The notes under the pieces were generated by a model. The model saw only the letters and a program-made list of their open reading frames with translations, had not been told where the DNA came from and searched no databases. Below are positions 27,977 to 35,900 of a stretch of 64,000 nucleotides of DNA, piece by piece (positions within the stretch are counted from its first letter, which is position 1; each line of letters begins with the position of its first letter). Source of the DNA: Vibrio lentus. Lineage in GTDB: Bacteria; Pseudomonadota; Gammaproteobacteria; Enterobacterales; Vibrionaceae. The stretch lies in NCBI RefSeq assembly GCF_002875945.1, contig NZ_MCZK01000144.1, positions 124,184 through 188,183 of the forward strand, written 5' to 3'. Made by a program: the position numbers and the translations under genes.

Positions 27977-28016
27977 AAAAGGGAGCGCAGCTTAGCAAAG
28001 TTGGCGCTCCCTTTTC
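27977..28016. terminator. bidirectional terminator
   Basis: AAAAGGGAGCGC (27977-27988) pairs with GCGCTCCCTTTT (28004-28015), between the converging AEC and decarboxylase-like genes. Confidence 0.85.
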
Positions 28017-28037
28017 AGACTATATTTTCTATTTATC

Positions 28038-28418
28038 TTAGGCTGTGTTTCTCTCAGCAAGCACTTCCTTAAAAGCAAACATGCCATTAAGTGCCGAAGG
28101 GAACCCCGCATAGACCGACATCTGCAATATCACTTCTTTGATCTCTTCTTCGCTGCAACCGACATTAAGCGCTGCATTCAAATGCACCTTAAGCTGAGGC
28201 GCACAATTGCCAAGTGCAGTGAGAGCTGCCACGGTAGCAATCTCTCGCGATTTTAAATCCAAACCGGGGCGCGAATAGATGTCACCGAAGGGATATTCGA
28301 TAGTATATTTGGCAAGATCAGGGCAGATGTCTTGCAGGCTTTCGATAACCTGCCGCCCTGCTTCTCCGTCGATGTAATTAAGTCTTTCTAAGCCAGTTTC
28401 AAAACGTGATTGATTCAT
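28038..28418 (-). CDS. carboxymuconolactone decarboxylase (CMD/AhpD-like) family protein
   Basis: 126 residues, usual for single-domain CMD proteins. Conserved pattern SREIATVAALTALGNCAPQLKVHLNAALNVGCSEEEIKEVILQM. Only one Cys (GNC) occupies the site where AhpD-type peroxidases have CxxC, so it is more like gamma-carboxymuconolactone decarboxylase or a stress-linked CMD protein than an alkylhydroperoxidase. Transcribed from a MerR-type promoter that overlaps the stop codon of the MerR gene. Confidence 0.85.
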   Translation of the reverse strand: MNQSRFETGLERLNYIDGEAGRQVIESLQDICPDLAKYTIEYPFGDIYSRPGLDLKSREIATVAALTALGNCAPQLKVHLNAALNVGCSEEEIKEVILQMSVYAGFPSALNGMFAFKEVLAERNTA

Positions 28419-28451
28419 AGGTTTGTTCCTGTTTTTATGATTTACAGGGAC

Positions 28452-28482
28452 ACCTTACAAGTTAGAGTCAACTCTAAGTCAA
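28452..28482 (-). promoter_or_regulatory. MerR-type promoter for the CMD gene
   Basis: On the minus strand: -35 TTGACT (28482-28477), a 19-bp spacer holding the dyad TTAGAGT-TG-ACTCTAA (28477-28462), and -10 TAAGGT (28457-28452). Over-long 19-bp spacers with a central dyad are the hallmark of MerR-activated promoters. The -35 overlaps the MerR stop codon (28481-28479). Confidence 0.8.
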
Positions 28483-28835
28483 CGGACTTTTCCATCTCGA
28501 TACAAACTAATTTTTTGCTCTAGCGCAGCCAGATGCTTTTGCTGTTCTTCAATATGGGAACGCAAATTCTGTTGATGTTGTTCAAGCAACACTTGCCGCT
28601 GTGAGGCCGATTCTGGCCCTAACTCCCTTAGCTTTGCGTATTCCAGAATTTCATCCAGTGGCATCGCAGTGTCTTTCAACCGCTTCACAAACTCAATCCA
28701 AGTAACGTCTTTCGATGTATAGACTCGATGACCGCTGCTGTTCCGTTGAATATTTTTCAACAAGCCGATTTTTTCATAGTAGCGAAGCGTATGGGCAGAT
28801 AAGCCCACTAACCGAGAAAACTCACTCACATTCAT
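28479..28835 (-). CDS. MerR family transcriptional regulator
   Basis: 118 residues from MNVSEFSRLVGLSAHTLRYYEKIGLL; AAAGGTGA lies just upstream, so this Met is preferred over one 14 codons earlier. The N-terminal MerR winged helix continues with RNSSGHRVYTSKDVTWIEFVKRLKDTAMPLDEI, then a long coiled-coil dimerisation helix rich in Gln/Glu. No metal-binding Cys pair is present, so it probably senses an organic molecule or stress. It very likely activates the CMD gene through the promoter at its own 3' end. Confidence 0.88.
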   Translation of the reverse strand: MNVSEFSRLVGLSAHTLRYYEKIGLLKNIQRNSSGHRVYTSKDVTWIEFVKRLKDTAMPLDEILEYAKLRELGPESASQRQVLLEQHQQNLRSHIEEQQKHLAALEQKISLYRDGKVR

Positions 28836-28878
28836 TACTTCACCTTTTCTATCTGGGTATAAGTACGAGGAACTCAAA

Positions 28879-29532
28879 CTATGCGCACTTATCTAATTTG
28901 AGCTCTGCGGTGACTTTCGTCAAACGCAACGCAATCGCAAAACACACTAAGTAAGGACTCACATACCAGAAGATGCTTTCTAGTGGCTGCTTCACCTGCG
29001 CTTCTCTGGTTTTAATGTATTGGTTCTTTTGCTTTTCATACTGACTCAGCATGCCACTCACCCACACGGCATCGCTTTCCACCAGCGATACGCTAGGCGC
29101 AGGAACCGTAAAATCGGCTGCGTTGGGCAACAGAGTGAAATCGACATCTTTAAAAGTGATGGCTGTATCCAAATACCACAAACACGCCTCATGGTGCTGG
29201 CCATGAGTGTCTAAAGACGGCTGGCCTGTACAGATGTCGCTTCTTAATTTATCCAAAGAGAACTGCTGAATCGACTCTAAAATAGTGACAGCTCTGATTT
29301 GTTCTGTCTCGACCCAATCACCAGCCACCGACGCACGAATCTCAGACACTGCCCCCAGCATGCCGATACCCGCTAGCAGCGGCCATAAATAATCCATAAG
29401 CTTCCATTTGCGTCGGCTCAAATTGAACCCACACCAAATTGGAACATGTAAGATGAGCGTTAGCACTAGTGATAGCAAAACAAAATTCAAGGAGCTAGAG
29501 AGCATGAGTTCGCTATCGAAGAAGTTCTTCAT
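28879..29532 (-). CDS. hypothetical inner-membrane protein
   Basis: 217 residues. Hydrophobic helices near 13-35 and 48-65 and a third near 188-203 (YVSPYLVCFAIALRLTKV) flank a soluble loop of about 120 residues, probably periplasmic, with two Cys (DICTGQPSL and EACLWYLD). No family is recognised. The arrangement (sensor-like loop between membrane helices) gives no function. It is 43 bp upstream of the MerR gene on the same strand, possibly in one transcript. Confidence 0.6.
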   Translation of the reverse strand: MKNFFDSELMLSSSLNFVLLSLVLTLILHVPIWCGFNLSRRKWKLMDYLWPLLAGIGMLGAVSEIRASVAGDWVETEQIRAVTILESIQQFSLDKLRSDICTGQPSLDTHGQHHEACLWYLDTAITFKDVDFTLLPNAADFTVPAPSVSLVESDAVWVSGMLSQYEKQKNQYIKTREAQVKQPLESIFWYVSPYLVCFAIALRLTKVTAELKLDKCA

Positions 29533-29734
29533 AATGAGAGACTTGCCTGTATAACAAAGAGAAATTTGATACTAGGTTCGATATTAGAAAAGAGTGTAAG
29601 GGGAAAGTAAAAACAGCACCAACAATTGGCGTTAGCGCTGTTTATTTGAGCATGTAGTTACCGATGGTAGGGCTTAACCACTCGTTACTCAGCGATTGCT
29701 GTATTGTTCACGATACACAAGGAGCTAAAGGCTC

Positions 29735-30142
29735 TTATGCGGCAGACTTTAGATAGATACCGACTTCTCTTAGCTGCGCTTTAATATCTAGCATTTGGAC
29801 GTGAGACAACACTAATTGGATCAAATTAAATACTGCCACCGCAAACATCAAACCTGCGACGTAGCCAGACCATACTTGTTGGTCTACCTGATACAGTGTA
29901 TTGAACGAAAGAGCGAAGAAAATGAGACTGGAAAAACCAGCAGCATATTCATTGCAGTTGTAGACGTATGAACGCGTAACGTAATCGTATTTAATCTTAA
30001 CCTTTCCAGCGGCTCTGCCTAGTTTAAGATTAAGAACATTCCCGCTCACTTCATATTCCAGCCCGTTAATCGAAGCAATATCCTGAACTTTCTCAAGCAT
30101 GTCTTTTTTGTCCATATTATTTTGAATACTCTCCATGGTCAC
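29735..30142 (-). CDS. hypothetical small membrane protein
   Basis: 135 residues or slightly fewer; ATGs at 30142, 30136 and 30115 are all possible starts. The N-terminal soluble part (KKDMLEKVQDIASINGLEYEVSGNVLNLKLG) is followed by two hydrophobic segments (FSSLIFFALSFNTLYQV, and SGYVAGLMFAVAVFNLIQLVL). Unrecognised. It is 15 bp downstream of the next small membrane-protein gene, likely in an operon with it. Confidence 0.6.
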   Translation of the reverse strand: MTMESIQNNMDKKDMLEKVQDIASINGLEYEVSGNVLNLKLGRAAGKVKIKYDYVTRSYVYNCNEYAAGFSSLIFFALSFNTLYQVDQQVWSGYVAGLMFAVAVFNLIQLVLSHVQMLDIKAQLREVGIYLKSAA

Positions 30143-30157
30143 ACTCTATTCCGCTGC

Positions 30158-30397
30158 CTAAAAACTATTAAATACACCAATTGCCAAAAGAAGGAGTGCG
30201 ATACTAATCGCCCCGATATAAGAGATTCTGGTTCGCTCTTTTTCAGTAGGAGTCAATGAGGGGAAGCGTCCTAATGTGAATACTTTACAAACTATCCAGC
30301 CAGAACCGTAACCAATAAATTCGATCACGAGCGACTGAAACATATATCTAAAGAATGCGCTTAACGCCCTAAAATACGCGACTATCACCTCTTCCAT
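30158..30397 (-). CDS. hypothetical small membrane protein
   Basis: 79 residues with a hydrophobic stretch near 18-42 and a C-terminal membrane helix (YIGAISIALLLLAIGVFNSF). Between them is a basic linker (SLTPTEKERTRI). Unrecognised; the first gene of a two-gene set with the 135-residue protein. Confidence 0.55.
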   Translation of the reverse strand: MEEVIVAYFRALSAFFRYMFQSLVIEFIGYGSGWIVCKVFTLGRFPSLTPTEKERTRISYIGAISIALLLLAIGVFNSF

Positions 30398-30495
30398 TTT
30401 CTGTCCTAATTAAAGTCAATTTGGAACAGAAAATGCCATGGGTAGAGATTCATATCAAGTTTCTTATACAGGACTGCGCACGCAATGAATCAATT

Positions 30496-31092
30496 TTAAA
30501 CATAAGTGCTTACTATCGACATGCAATGATTCACAGAGTCTTCTTTCTCACCAACAGGCGCAACATAGTGAATTGCAGCTTCGGCATGTGCTTGATCTGC
30601 AAGTTTACTGATAACCCATGCAGCTAGATATTTGGATGACAAGCAGCCACCGGCTGTAGCAATGTTACCTTCAGCATAAAACGGCTGATCCAACACAGTC
30701 ACGCCGGATTCAATTACCCATGGCTTCGTTGTTAAATCAGTACAGGCTGGAACTTGATTCAGCAATCCCATTACCGACATTAACAAAGTCCCTGAACATT
30801 GACCGCCAATCAATTGTGTTTGTGGGTTAAGGTTTAACCTTGAGAGTAATTTAGAGTCTTGGGCAATATCGCGGGTCAACATGCCACTACCGAACAACAC
30901 CGCATCAGCAGTATTGGCAAACTCCAGAGGTTGCTGAGATTGAATTGTGACTCCATTCATTGAAGTCACTGATTCTGTGGGGCTAGTGATCTGCACATTC
31001 CAGCCAAACTCTTTCATTCGATTCAAAATACCCGCGGCGATGAAAGAATCCAGCTCGTTAAATCCATCAAATGTTAGTACGGCAATATCCAT
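30496..31092 (-). CDS. DJ-1/PfpI family protein (glutamine amidotransferase-like)
   Basis: 198 residues from ATG 31092, preceded by GGGTGGAG. It starts MDIAVLTFDGFNELDSF, the usual strand and acidic residue of the family, and the nucleophile elbow is IGGQCSGTLL with Cys99. A second motif, ATAGGCLSSKYLAAWVI, follows. Relatives include isonitrile hydratase-like enzymes, glyoxalase III and amidotransferase domains of AraC regulators; here the domain stands alone. The reaction is unknown. Monocistronic. Confidence 0.85.
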   Translation of the reverse strand: MDIAVLTFDGFNELDSFIAAGILNRMKEFGWNVQITSPTESVTSMNGVTIQSQQPLEFANTADAVLFGSGMLTRDIAQDSKLLSRLNLNPQTQLIGGQCSGTLLMSVMGLLNQVPACTDLTTKPWVIESGVTVLDQPFYAEGNIATAGGCLSSKYLAAWVISKLADQAHAEAAIHYVAPVGEKEDSVNHCMSIVSTYV

Positions 31093-31196
31093 ATTTGCTC
31101 CACCCTTAATTATATTAAGTAACAAGTACCATGGCTTGGATGTTGATGTGCATTCTCCAAATTCTTGGCGTTAACTTTGACGATGTGCTTTAGATT

Positions 31197-31868
31197 TCAG
31201 ATTGGGTCAAAGACATAGCTAGAGAACTTACCAGAGAACTCTTGGTATACTCTTAGCACAAACGGCTGACCACTTAAGTCTGGGCTTTTGACAACGGTTA
31301 AGTTCCACCATAACCCAGTTATACTCGGTACATTTGCGATGCCTTCTATATTCTGACTTAATACTTTATTACCAGATTGAGCTATAAGGACTTCTACAGA
31401 ACCATTTGAAATTGATTCAAGAGTAGAGCCATAAACTATTACTACAAATCGACCATATGGATATAGCAACTTTGTTTCTGTTATTCTTTCTTCAAGTTCG
31501 GCTTCACTTTCAAAACTATCTTTAGATTTCTTCCTTTCAAGATCTAACAGACTCTTTAATGACTCAAACTTAACCTCACTGTCTATACCGTTAAAGGGCT
31601 TACCAGCAGTATTTAGCTCATCAACGCGATATGTGTAATCAATATTCTGAATCAAAAAGTGGTTATGGGATAGGCTCCCTGCTATATAGCCTGCCCTCCA
31701 ATTCCAATATTTCCCTAAAGTTCCAGCCTGATTAGTTGGTAATCCAACGTAAGCCTGCCTTCCATTGTCATATTGTTGCTGCAAAATATTGTCGGTTTTT
31801 TCCTTATAAGAAGGTGTTGTTTGACATCCTCCAAGCAGCAAAGCCACCAGTAACCAATGCTTTTTCAT
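31197..31868 (-). CDS. hypothetical lipoprotein
   Basis: 223 residues from MKKHWLLVALLLGGCQTT, a clear lipoprotein signal with lipobox LLGGC and Cys15; the frame extends back to 31910. No Asp at +2, so outer-membrane sorting is expected. The mature part has charged helices (KSLLDLERKKSKDSFESEAELEERITETK) between beta-like segments. No family recognised. It is downstream of the RNA-like element at 32013-32137. Confidence 0.7.
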   Translation of the reverse strand: MKKHWLLVALLLGGCQTTPSYKEKTDNILQQQYDNGRQAYVGLPTNQAGTLGKYWNWRAGYIAGSLSHNHFLIQNIDYTYRVDELNTAGKPFNGIDSEVKFESLKSLLDLERKKSKDSFESEAELEERITETKLLYPYGRFVVIVYGSTLESISNGSVEVLIAQSGNKVLSQNIEGIANVPSITGLWWNLTVVKSPDLSGQPFVLRVYQEFSGKFSSYVFDPI

Positions 31869-32012
31869 ATATGTTTCCCAAGCAACATAATAGCTCTCTG
31901 TTAGCAACACTCACCTGCGGTTCAGCCGAGCTTGTATTTGCAAATTTAAACCCAACAACATTAAACCAGACATACATATTCAGCTAGTAGATAAATGATA
32001 TTTATGAATTTA

Positions 32013-32137
32013 TATTGTCCAAAAACAAAAAATCCCCGGCAATAGGAGCCGGGGAGAAGATGGGGAAATGAGTCTGACGTATGCCTGCGATCAAACTCCC
32101 CCGAAACCTCATCTAAAGCTGATGTCCTAGTTGAGGG
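32013..32137 (-). ncRNA. structured RNA-like element, copy 1 (candidate 3'UTR or sRNA)
   Basis: Read on the minus strand this gives three hairpins: a first stem (CCTCA/TGAGG arms near 32136-32107), a second stem GAGTTTGA...TCAGACTC, and a terminator hairpin CCCCGGC-N7-GCCGGGG (32054-32034) followed by an interrupted U tract. It closely resembles the element at 34442-34561 in order, spacing and sequence. It begins 63 bp after the stop of the 41-residue peptide gene. Family not recognised. Confidence 0.55.
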
Positions 32138-32199
32138 ATTGGCAAATGGTTGTTGAAATGTCGTGTCTTACTTTGCTAACGATTCAGCCTCAAAAGTCA

Positions 32200-32325
32200 T
32201 CATCTATCCTCTATATTCCGCTTGATCATGCGATAAACCAGAAATGCAGCGACAATGCATAGAACAGTCATCACGATGCTGCTAATACCAAGAAAAACGT
32301 AAATTGGTTCCACTTCTTCTCCCAT
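32200..32325 (-). CDS. 41-residue small membrane protein
   Basis: Start ATG at 32325 with GGAGAGAG a few bases upstream; TGA at 32200. The peptide starts MGEEVEPIYVFLGI and has one strongly hydrophobic helix (about residues 9-32) followed by a basic tail (YRMIKRNIEDR), the layout of single-pass small proteins of the inner membrane. Codon use looks like real coding. No homologue is known to me. The RNA-like element at 32013 lies in its 3' region. Confidence 0.55.
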   Translation of the reverse strand: MGEEVEPIYVFLGISSIVMTVLCIVAAFLVYRMIKRNIEDR

Positions 32326-32490
32326 CACTCTCTCCAGAAACAAGCCTCGATGACTCTGACATCATCAGTAACACACTAATATTTAATGATAATTTAAAGG
32401 TTGATACCCTCTATTTGGTCGTAATTTTTGTTTTATCGCTAATTATTAATTAGCCAAAGCCAACGAACTGTTGTTATACTCGCCCAAAAT

Positions 32491-32627
32491 AAGGGGTGTC
32501 ATCCTTTATTTTTTGAAGTCTACGTTTAGTCAGACTTATCGTCAAGCTACTTCGTAACCAAAAGTCAGAATAACCGCTCAACTCTATTGGAGTTGGGTTC
32601 CTAAATTTGAACATAGGGTCACCCCTT
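32491..32627 (+). promoter_or_regulatory. structured ompV 5' leader
   Basis: AAGGGGTG (32491-32498) can pair with CACCCCTT (32620-32627), closing a roughly 120-base domain. Inside are AGTCT/AGACT and CAACTC-TATTG-GAGTTG hairpins. The closing arm ends 13 bases before the start codon, next to the ribosome site, so folding could control translation. It does not match a riboswitch class I know. Confidence 0.4.
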
Positions 32628-32640
32628 ACAAGAGCAAAAC

Positions 32641-33381
32641 ATGAAAAAAGCAGCACTCACTACCCTCATTTTAGCCATGTCTTTATCGGCACCAATTAAC
32701 GCTGAAATTGGCGTAGGTCTAACCGCCAGTTACTCGCCAAATGTTTACAAAGGAGGCGATACCGAAGTTACGCCGTTCCCTCTCATTAGTTACGATAATG
32801 GCCATTTTTTCATTGAAGGTGTCCAAGCTGGCTATCGCTTGGCTCCAAAAGGCAGCGTGAACAATCTCGTTATCTTTGCGGCCTACGATCCTCGCACCTT
32901 AGACGCGAAGGAATCCGATGATCCCGATATCAAGAAGCTGAATGATCGCGATCCTTCATTCATGGGTGGCGTAGCTTATGTATTGACGACAAATGTTGGA
33001 GAACTCCGAGCGGGTGTGGGTACAGATATTGGTTCAGTTCACAATGGCCTTTATGCAGAAACTCGTTACAGCTACCACATCAATATGGGGCCATTTGGTT
33101 TGATCCCAGCGATAGGATATTCACTCAATAGCGATAAATTGAATGAGCATTTGTATGGTGTTTCGGCGTCTGAAGCAGCCAATACTCGCTTTGAAGAATT
33201 TAACCCAAACTGGAGTGGACGTTACTTTGTCGGTTTGACCGGGTACATGCACTTATCAAAGCAATTACGTTTAACGGGAGGGGTTAGATATGAAAACCTC
33301 GACTCTGAAATCGAGAAAAGCCCGATACTTGAAAGTACAACATCGGTTATTGGGAATGTTGGAGTAAGTTACACTTTCTAA
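32641..33381 (+). CDS. MipA/OmpV family outer membrane protein
   Basis: 246 residues. Signal peptide MKKAALTTLILAMSLSAPINA. The mature protein has the alternating beta-strand pattern of a barrel, beginning IGVGLTASYSPNVYKGGDTEVTPFPLISYDNGHFFIEGVQAGY, and ends in the outer-membrane C-terminal signature VGVSYTF. MipA/OmpV proteins are outer-membrane barrels; in Vibrio OmpV is osmo-responsive and immunogenic. It is about 246 residues, usual for OmpV. The unusually structured leader lies upstream. Confidence 0.9.
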   Translation: MKKAALTTLILAMSLSAPINAEIGVGLTASYSPNVYKGGDTEVTPFPLISYDNGHFFIEGVQAGYRLAPKGSVNNLVIFAAYDPRTLDAKESDDPDIKKLNDRDPSFMGGVAYVLTTNVGELRAGVGTDIGSVHNGLYAETRYSYHINMGPFGLIPAIGYSLNSDKLNEHLYGVSASEAANTRFEEFNPNWSGRYFVGLTGYMHLSKQLRLTGGVRYENLDSEIEKSPILESTTSVIGNVGVSYTF

Positions 33382-33470
33382 TGTGCTTGAGCGCATTTAA
33401 CGCGCCTGAATATCAATGAAACTGGTTTAGAAAAAGGACTTTCTACAACCTTGAACGCTAGTAGAAACCG

Positions 33471-33689
33471 CTATACGTACAGATCTATTTTGTGCATTTT
33501 CTTAACCACATCTTCCCCTTGAATCCTTTTTAATACCGTTCCATTCGACGATGAGATAACAATTTGCTTCTGGCTATCTAACTTGGCTGACAAGTCGGTT
33601 TTATTCGCTGAAAACGTGGTGTTGATGTAATCCGTGGCACTATTCAGTTTGTGACTGCTCAATGGGGAATGTATCAGGTTGGTCATCAT
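33471..33689 (-). CDS. small FlaG-like protein
   Basis: 72 residues from the first of two adjacent ATGs, with AAAGG six bases upstream; the open frame extends to 33788. The C-terminal half, SAKLDSQKQIVISSSNGTVLKRI followed by QGEDVVKKMHKID, resembles the conserved FlaG domain (beta hairpin, then I-P-x-E-x-helix). If so it is a solitary FlaG relative outside any flagellar cluster. The similarity is short, so the call is tentative. Confidence 0.5.
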   Translation of the reverse strand: MMTNLIHSPLSSHKLNSATDYINTTFSANKTDLSAKLDSQKQIVISSSNGTVLKRIQGEDVVKKMHKIDLYV

Positions 33690-33910
33690 TTCGAGCCTTT
33701 CAAAAAAATAAAGGTTAACAACCTCTATTCTATATGCTAAATGTATAATTTCAATAGCATGAACTCGATGAGGCCTGTTTGAGCCCATTAATGTTCAGTT
33801 ACTCAACGATCGATTGTATCGCAAGCTTTGTGCCTTTATTCTACGGCCTGTTACTGCTTATTATCGATGGCACATAAAATACAACCATCATCCAACGTTC
33901 GGAGGCAAGA

Positions 33911-34357
33911 GTGGGAAGAGCAAGCGCTGCACAAGCGATTATTACACGACAAAAGATCATCGATGCTGCATTTGATATCGCATTAAATGAAGGCTTCGAT
34001 AAGGCAACCTTTGCTTATATTGCTAAAAAAGCCGGTGTGTCTAAGTCAGGGATTAATGCTCACTTCGACAGAAAAGCCGATATTGCCAAAGAGCTTGAGC
34101 CTCTGTTTGTAAAGATCATCAATGAGCACTTAAATTACGAGTCGACCGCGGCGTTTTCGAAGACGTGGCAGAAAGCCATTGATAGTGAACCGAATTTTGT
34201 GGCAGCTATTATTGCATTTGGTCCTATTATGCCAACTGAGAAAGGCATCAAAGGGCTGCAATCCAAGATCCAAGGCGAAGAGCAAGAAGTGCTCGACTGT
34301 ATCTATCACTGCATCGGCTATGCGGTTTGTAATATTCAATCTCGCCAATCCGTTTAA
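33911..34357 (+). CDS. short TetR family transcriptional regulator
   Basis: 148 residues, GTG start with GGAGG upstream. A typical TetR helix-turn-helix occupies the first 60: RQKIIDAAFDIALNEGFDKATFAYIAKKAGVSKSGINAHFDRKADIAKEL. The ligand domain is only about 90 residues, against about 130-150 in most TetR proteins, so it is either a natural short form or lost its end. Target unknown; OmpV is the nearest plausible partner. Confidence 0.8.
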   Translation: MGRASAAQAIITRQKIIDAAFDIALNEGFDKATFAYIAKKAGVSKSGINAHFDRKADIAKELEPLFVKIINEHLNYESTAAFSKTWQKAIDSEPNFVAAIIAFGPIMPTEKGIKGLQSKIQGEEQEVLDCIYHCIGYAVCNIQSRQSV

Positions 34358-34441
34358 TTCGCCTATCTTCATTCCGCAGATTTAACGAATAAAACGACCT
34401 ATATTCAGCTTCACATTTCCTGTTTTCTCTTTCCTATTTCC

Positions 34442-34561
34442 TATTGTCCAAAAACAAAAAGCCCCGGTTATAGGAACCGGGGAAACAGGGTGGGATGAGT
34501 TTGGCGCGTGCCCGAAACCAAACTCTCCCCAAGCCTCACCTAAGACTCATGCTCTTAGGTA
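34442..34561 (-). ncRNA. structured RNA-like element, copy 2, in the puuD 3' region
   Basis: On the minus strand: hairpin ACCTAAGA...TCTTAGGT (34560-34538), hairpin GAGTTTGG...CCAAACTC, then terminator hairpin CCCCGGTT-N5-AACCGGGG (34482-34462) and an interrupted U tract. It starts 15 bases after the puuD stop and ends the puuE-puuD operon. It shares the block GAGAGTTTGG, the CCCCGG terminator and the trailing TTTTTGTTTTTGGACAATA with copy 1 at 32013. It may be a 3'UTR-derived sRNA or a mobile terminator-type repeat. Confidence 0.6.
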
Positions 34562-34575
34562 AAGGATTCACATCA

Positions 34576-35886
34576 TTATTGAAGCGTCGCGCCTTGCTCA
34601 ACCCAAGTGCCGATGAGTGCGCGCTCTTCATCTGTCATTTGAGTCATGTTGCCGAGCGGCATCACCTTGGTTGTTACGGTTTGAGCAACAATCCTTGGGA
34701 CGTTGGCTTTAATCTCTTCTGGGGTATCAAACATCACACCACCTGGTGCAGCAGCAAAAGCAGCGTGGCTCGGGGTTGATGAGTGACACACAGAACAGCG
34801 CTCTTGAATGACTTTATTAATGGTCTCAAAGCTGACGCCTGCGCTAGCGGTTTGCACTGCATGACCAGCTGGAGCAACAGCCGCAGTTGAAGCAGGACCG
34901 TTTGCAACAAGCTCTTCTGTCGCCGATTCAGTCGCGCTTACTTGCACTTCTTGAACCACTGGCGCTTGCACAACCGGAGTCATCTGCTTTTTCGCATAAG
35001 GTGAGGTCACAAACGCAAGCGTGATCATACCCAATGCCGCTACTGGTATTGTCCATGCGAACTTCTGGCTACCATGACGGGTGTTGAAGTAGTGACGCAC
35101 CAAGATACTGAAGACCGCTAGGCCAGCAAGAATCAACCAGTTATATTCCGAACCATAAGTACTTGGGAAGTGGTTACTGATCATGATGAACAGCACTGGC
35201 AATGTCATGTAGTTGTTGTGACGAGAACGCAGTAGACCTTTCGCAGGCAATGCCGGATCCGGTTCGCGCTTCTCTTCAATCGCTTTCACCAAGTTACGCT
35301 GCGCCGGCATGATAACGCGGAATACGTTACCCACCATGATGGTACCAATGATGGCACCCACGTGGATGTAAGCACCACGGCCACTGAACACTTGGGTTAG
35401 GCCATATGTCGCAGCGACAAGCAGCACAAACAGCACAACGCCAAGCAACACGGGGGTTTTACCTAATGGTGAATCACACAGTAAGTCGTAGATAAACCAA
35501 CCGGCAACGAATGAACCAATACCAATCGCGATTGCCGTTGTTGAATCAAGACCGGAACCCGGTGCAATCAGGTAGATTTCAGCGTTAAGGTAGTAAACCA
35601 CACCCAGTAGACACACACCGGTGATCCACGTGAAGTAGGCTTCCCATTTGAACCAGTGCAGGTGCTCTGGCATCTCTGGTGGCGCAAGTTTGTACTTCTC
35701 TAGGTGATATATACCACCACCGTGAATCGCCCATAAGTCGCCTGAAAGGCCCGTTTTTGGGTTTACTCGGTTAAGGTTGTTCTCTAACCAAACAAAGTAA
35801 AATGATGCGCCTATCCACGCAACACCAACAATCATGTGAGCCCAGCGTATTGCTAAGTTCAACCACTCTGTAATATGCGGATCCAT
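34576..35886 (-). CDS. puuD: urate hydroxylase PuuD (membrane, cytochrome c fused)
   Basis: 436 residues from MDPHITEWLNLAIRWAHMIVG; AGGAG lies seven bases upstream. The N-terminal part has about eight membrane helices with the PuuD pattern (GVAWIGASFYFVWLENNLN, IHGGGIYHLEKYKLAPPEMPEHLHWFKWEAYFTW). A soluble cytochrome c domain follows with heme motif CSVCH near 364 and a Met ligand near KVMPLG. It oxidises urate to 5-hydroxyisourate and passes electrons to the respiratory chain instead of O2-dependent uricase. Last gene of the operon, 15 bp after allA. Confidence 0.93.
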   Translation of the reverse strand: MDPHITEWLNLAIRWAHMIVGVAWIGASFYFVWLENNLNRVNPKTGLSGDLWAIHGGGIYHLEKYKLAPPEMPEHLHWFKWEAYFTWITGVCLLGVVYYLNAEIYLIAPGSGLDSTTAIAIGIGSFVAGWFIYDLLCDSPLGKTPVLLGVVLFVLLVAATYGLTQVFSGRGAYIHVGAIIGTIMVGNVFRVIMPAQRNLVKAIEEKREPDPALPAKGLLRSRHNNYMTLPVLFIMISNHFPSTYGSEYNWLILAGLAVFSILVRHYFNTRHGSQKFAWTIPVAALGMITLAFVTSPYAKKQMTPVVQAPVVQEVQVSATESATEELVANGPASTAAVAPAGHAVQTASAGVSFETINKVIQERCSVCHSSTPSHAAFAAAPGGVMFDTPEEIKANVPRIVAQTVTTKVMPLGNMTQMTDEERALIGTWVEQGATLQ

Positions 35887-35900
35887 AATAAACTCCTGTA

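Noticed and set aside
29609..29645. Hairpin AACAGC...GCTGTT as a terminator
   Set aside because: The stem is short and interrupted by a long loop, and the T run is weak; it was not strong enough to list.
31736..31987. Open frame opposite the lipoprotein gene
   Set aside because: It runs antisense to a convincing lipoprotein with signal peptide and lipobox, has no ribosome site and shows unnatural composition.
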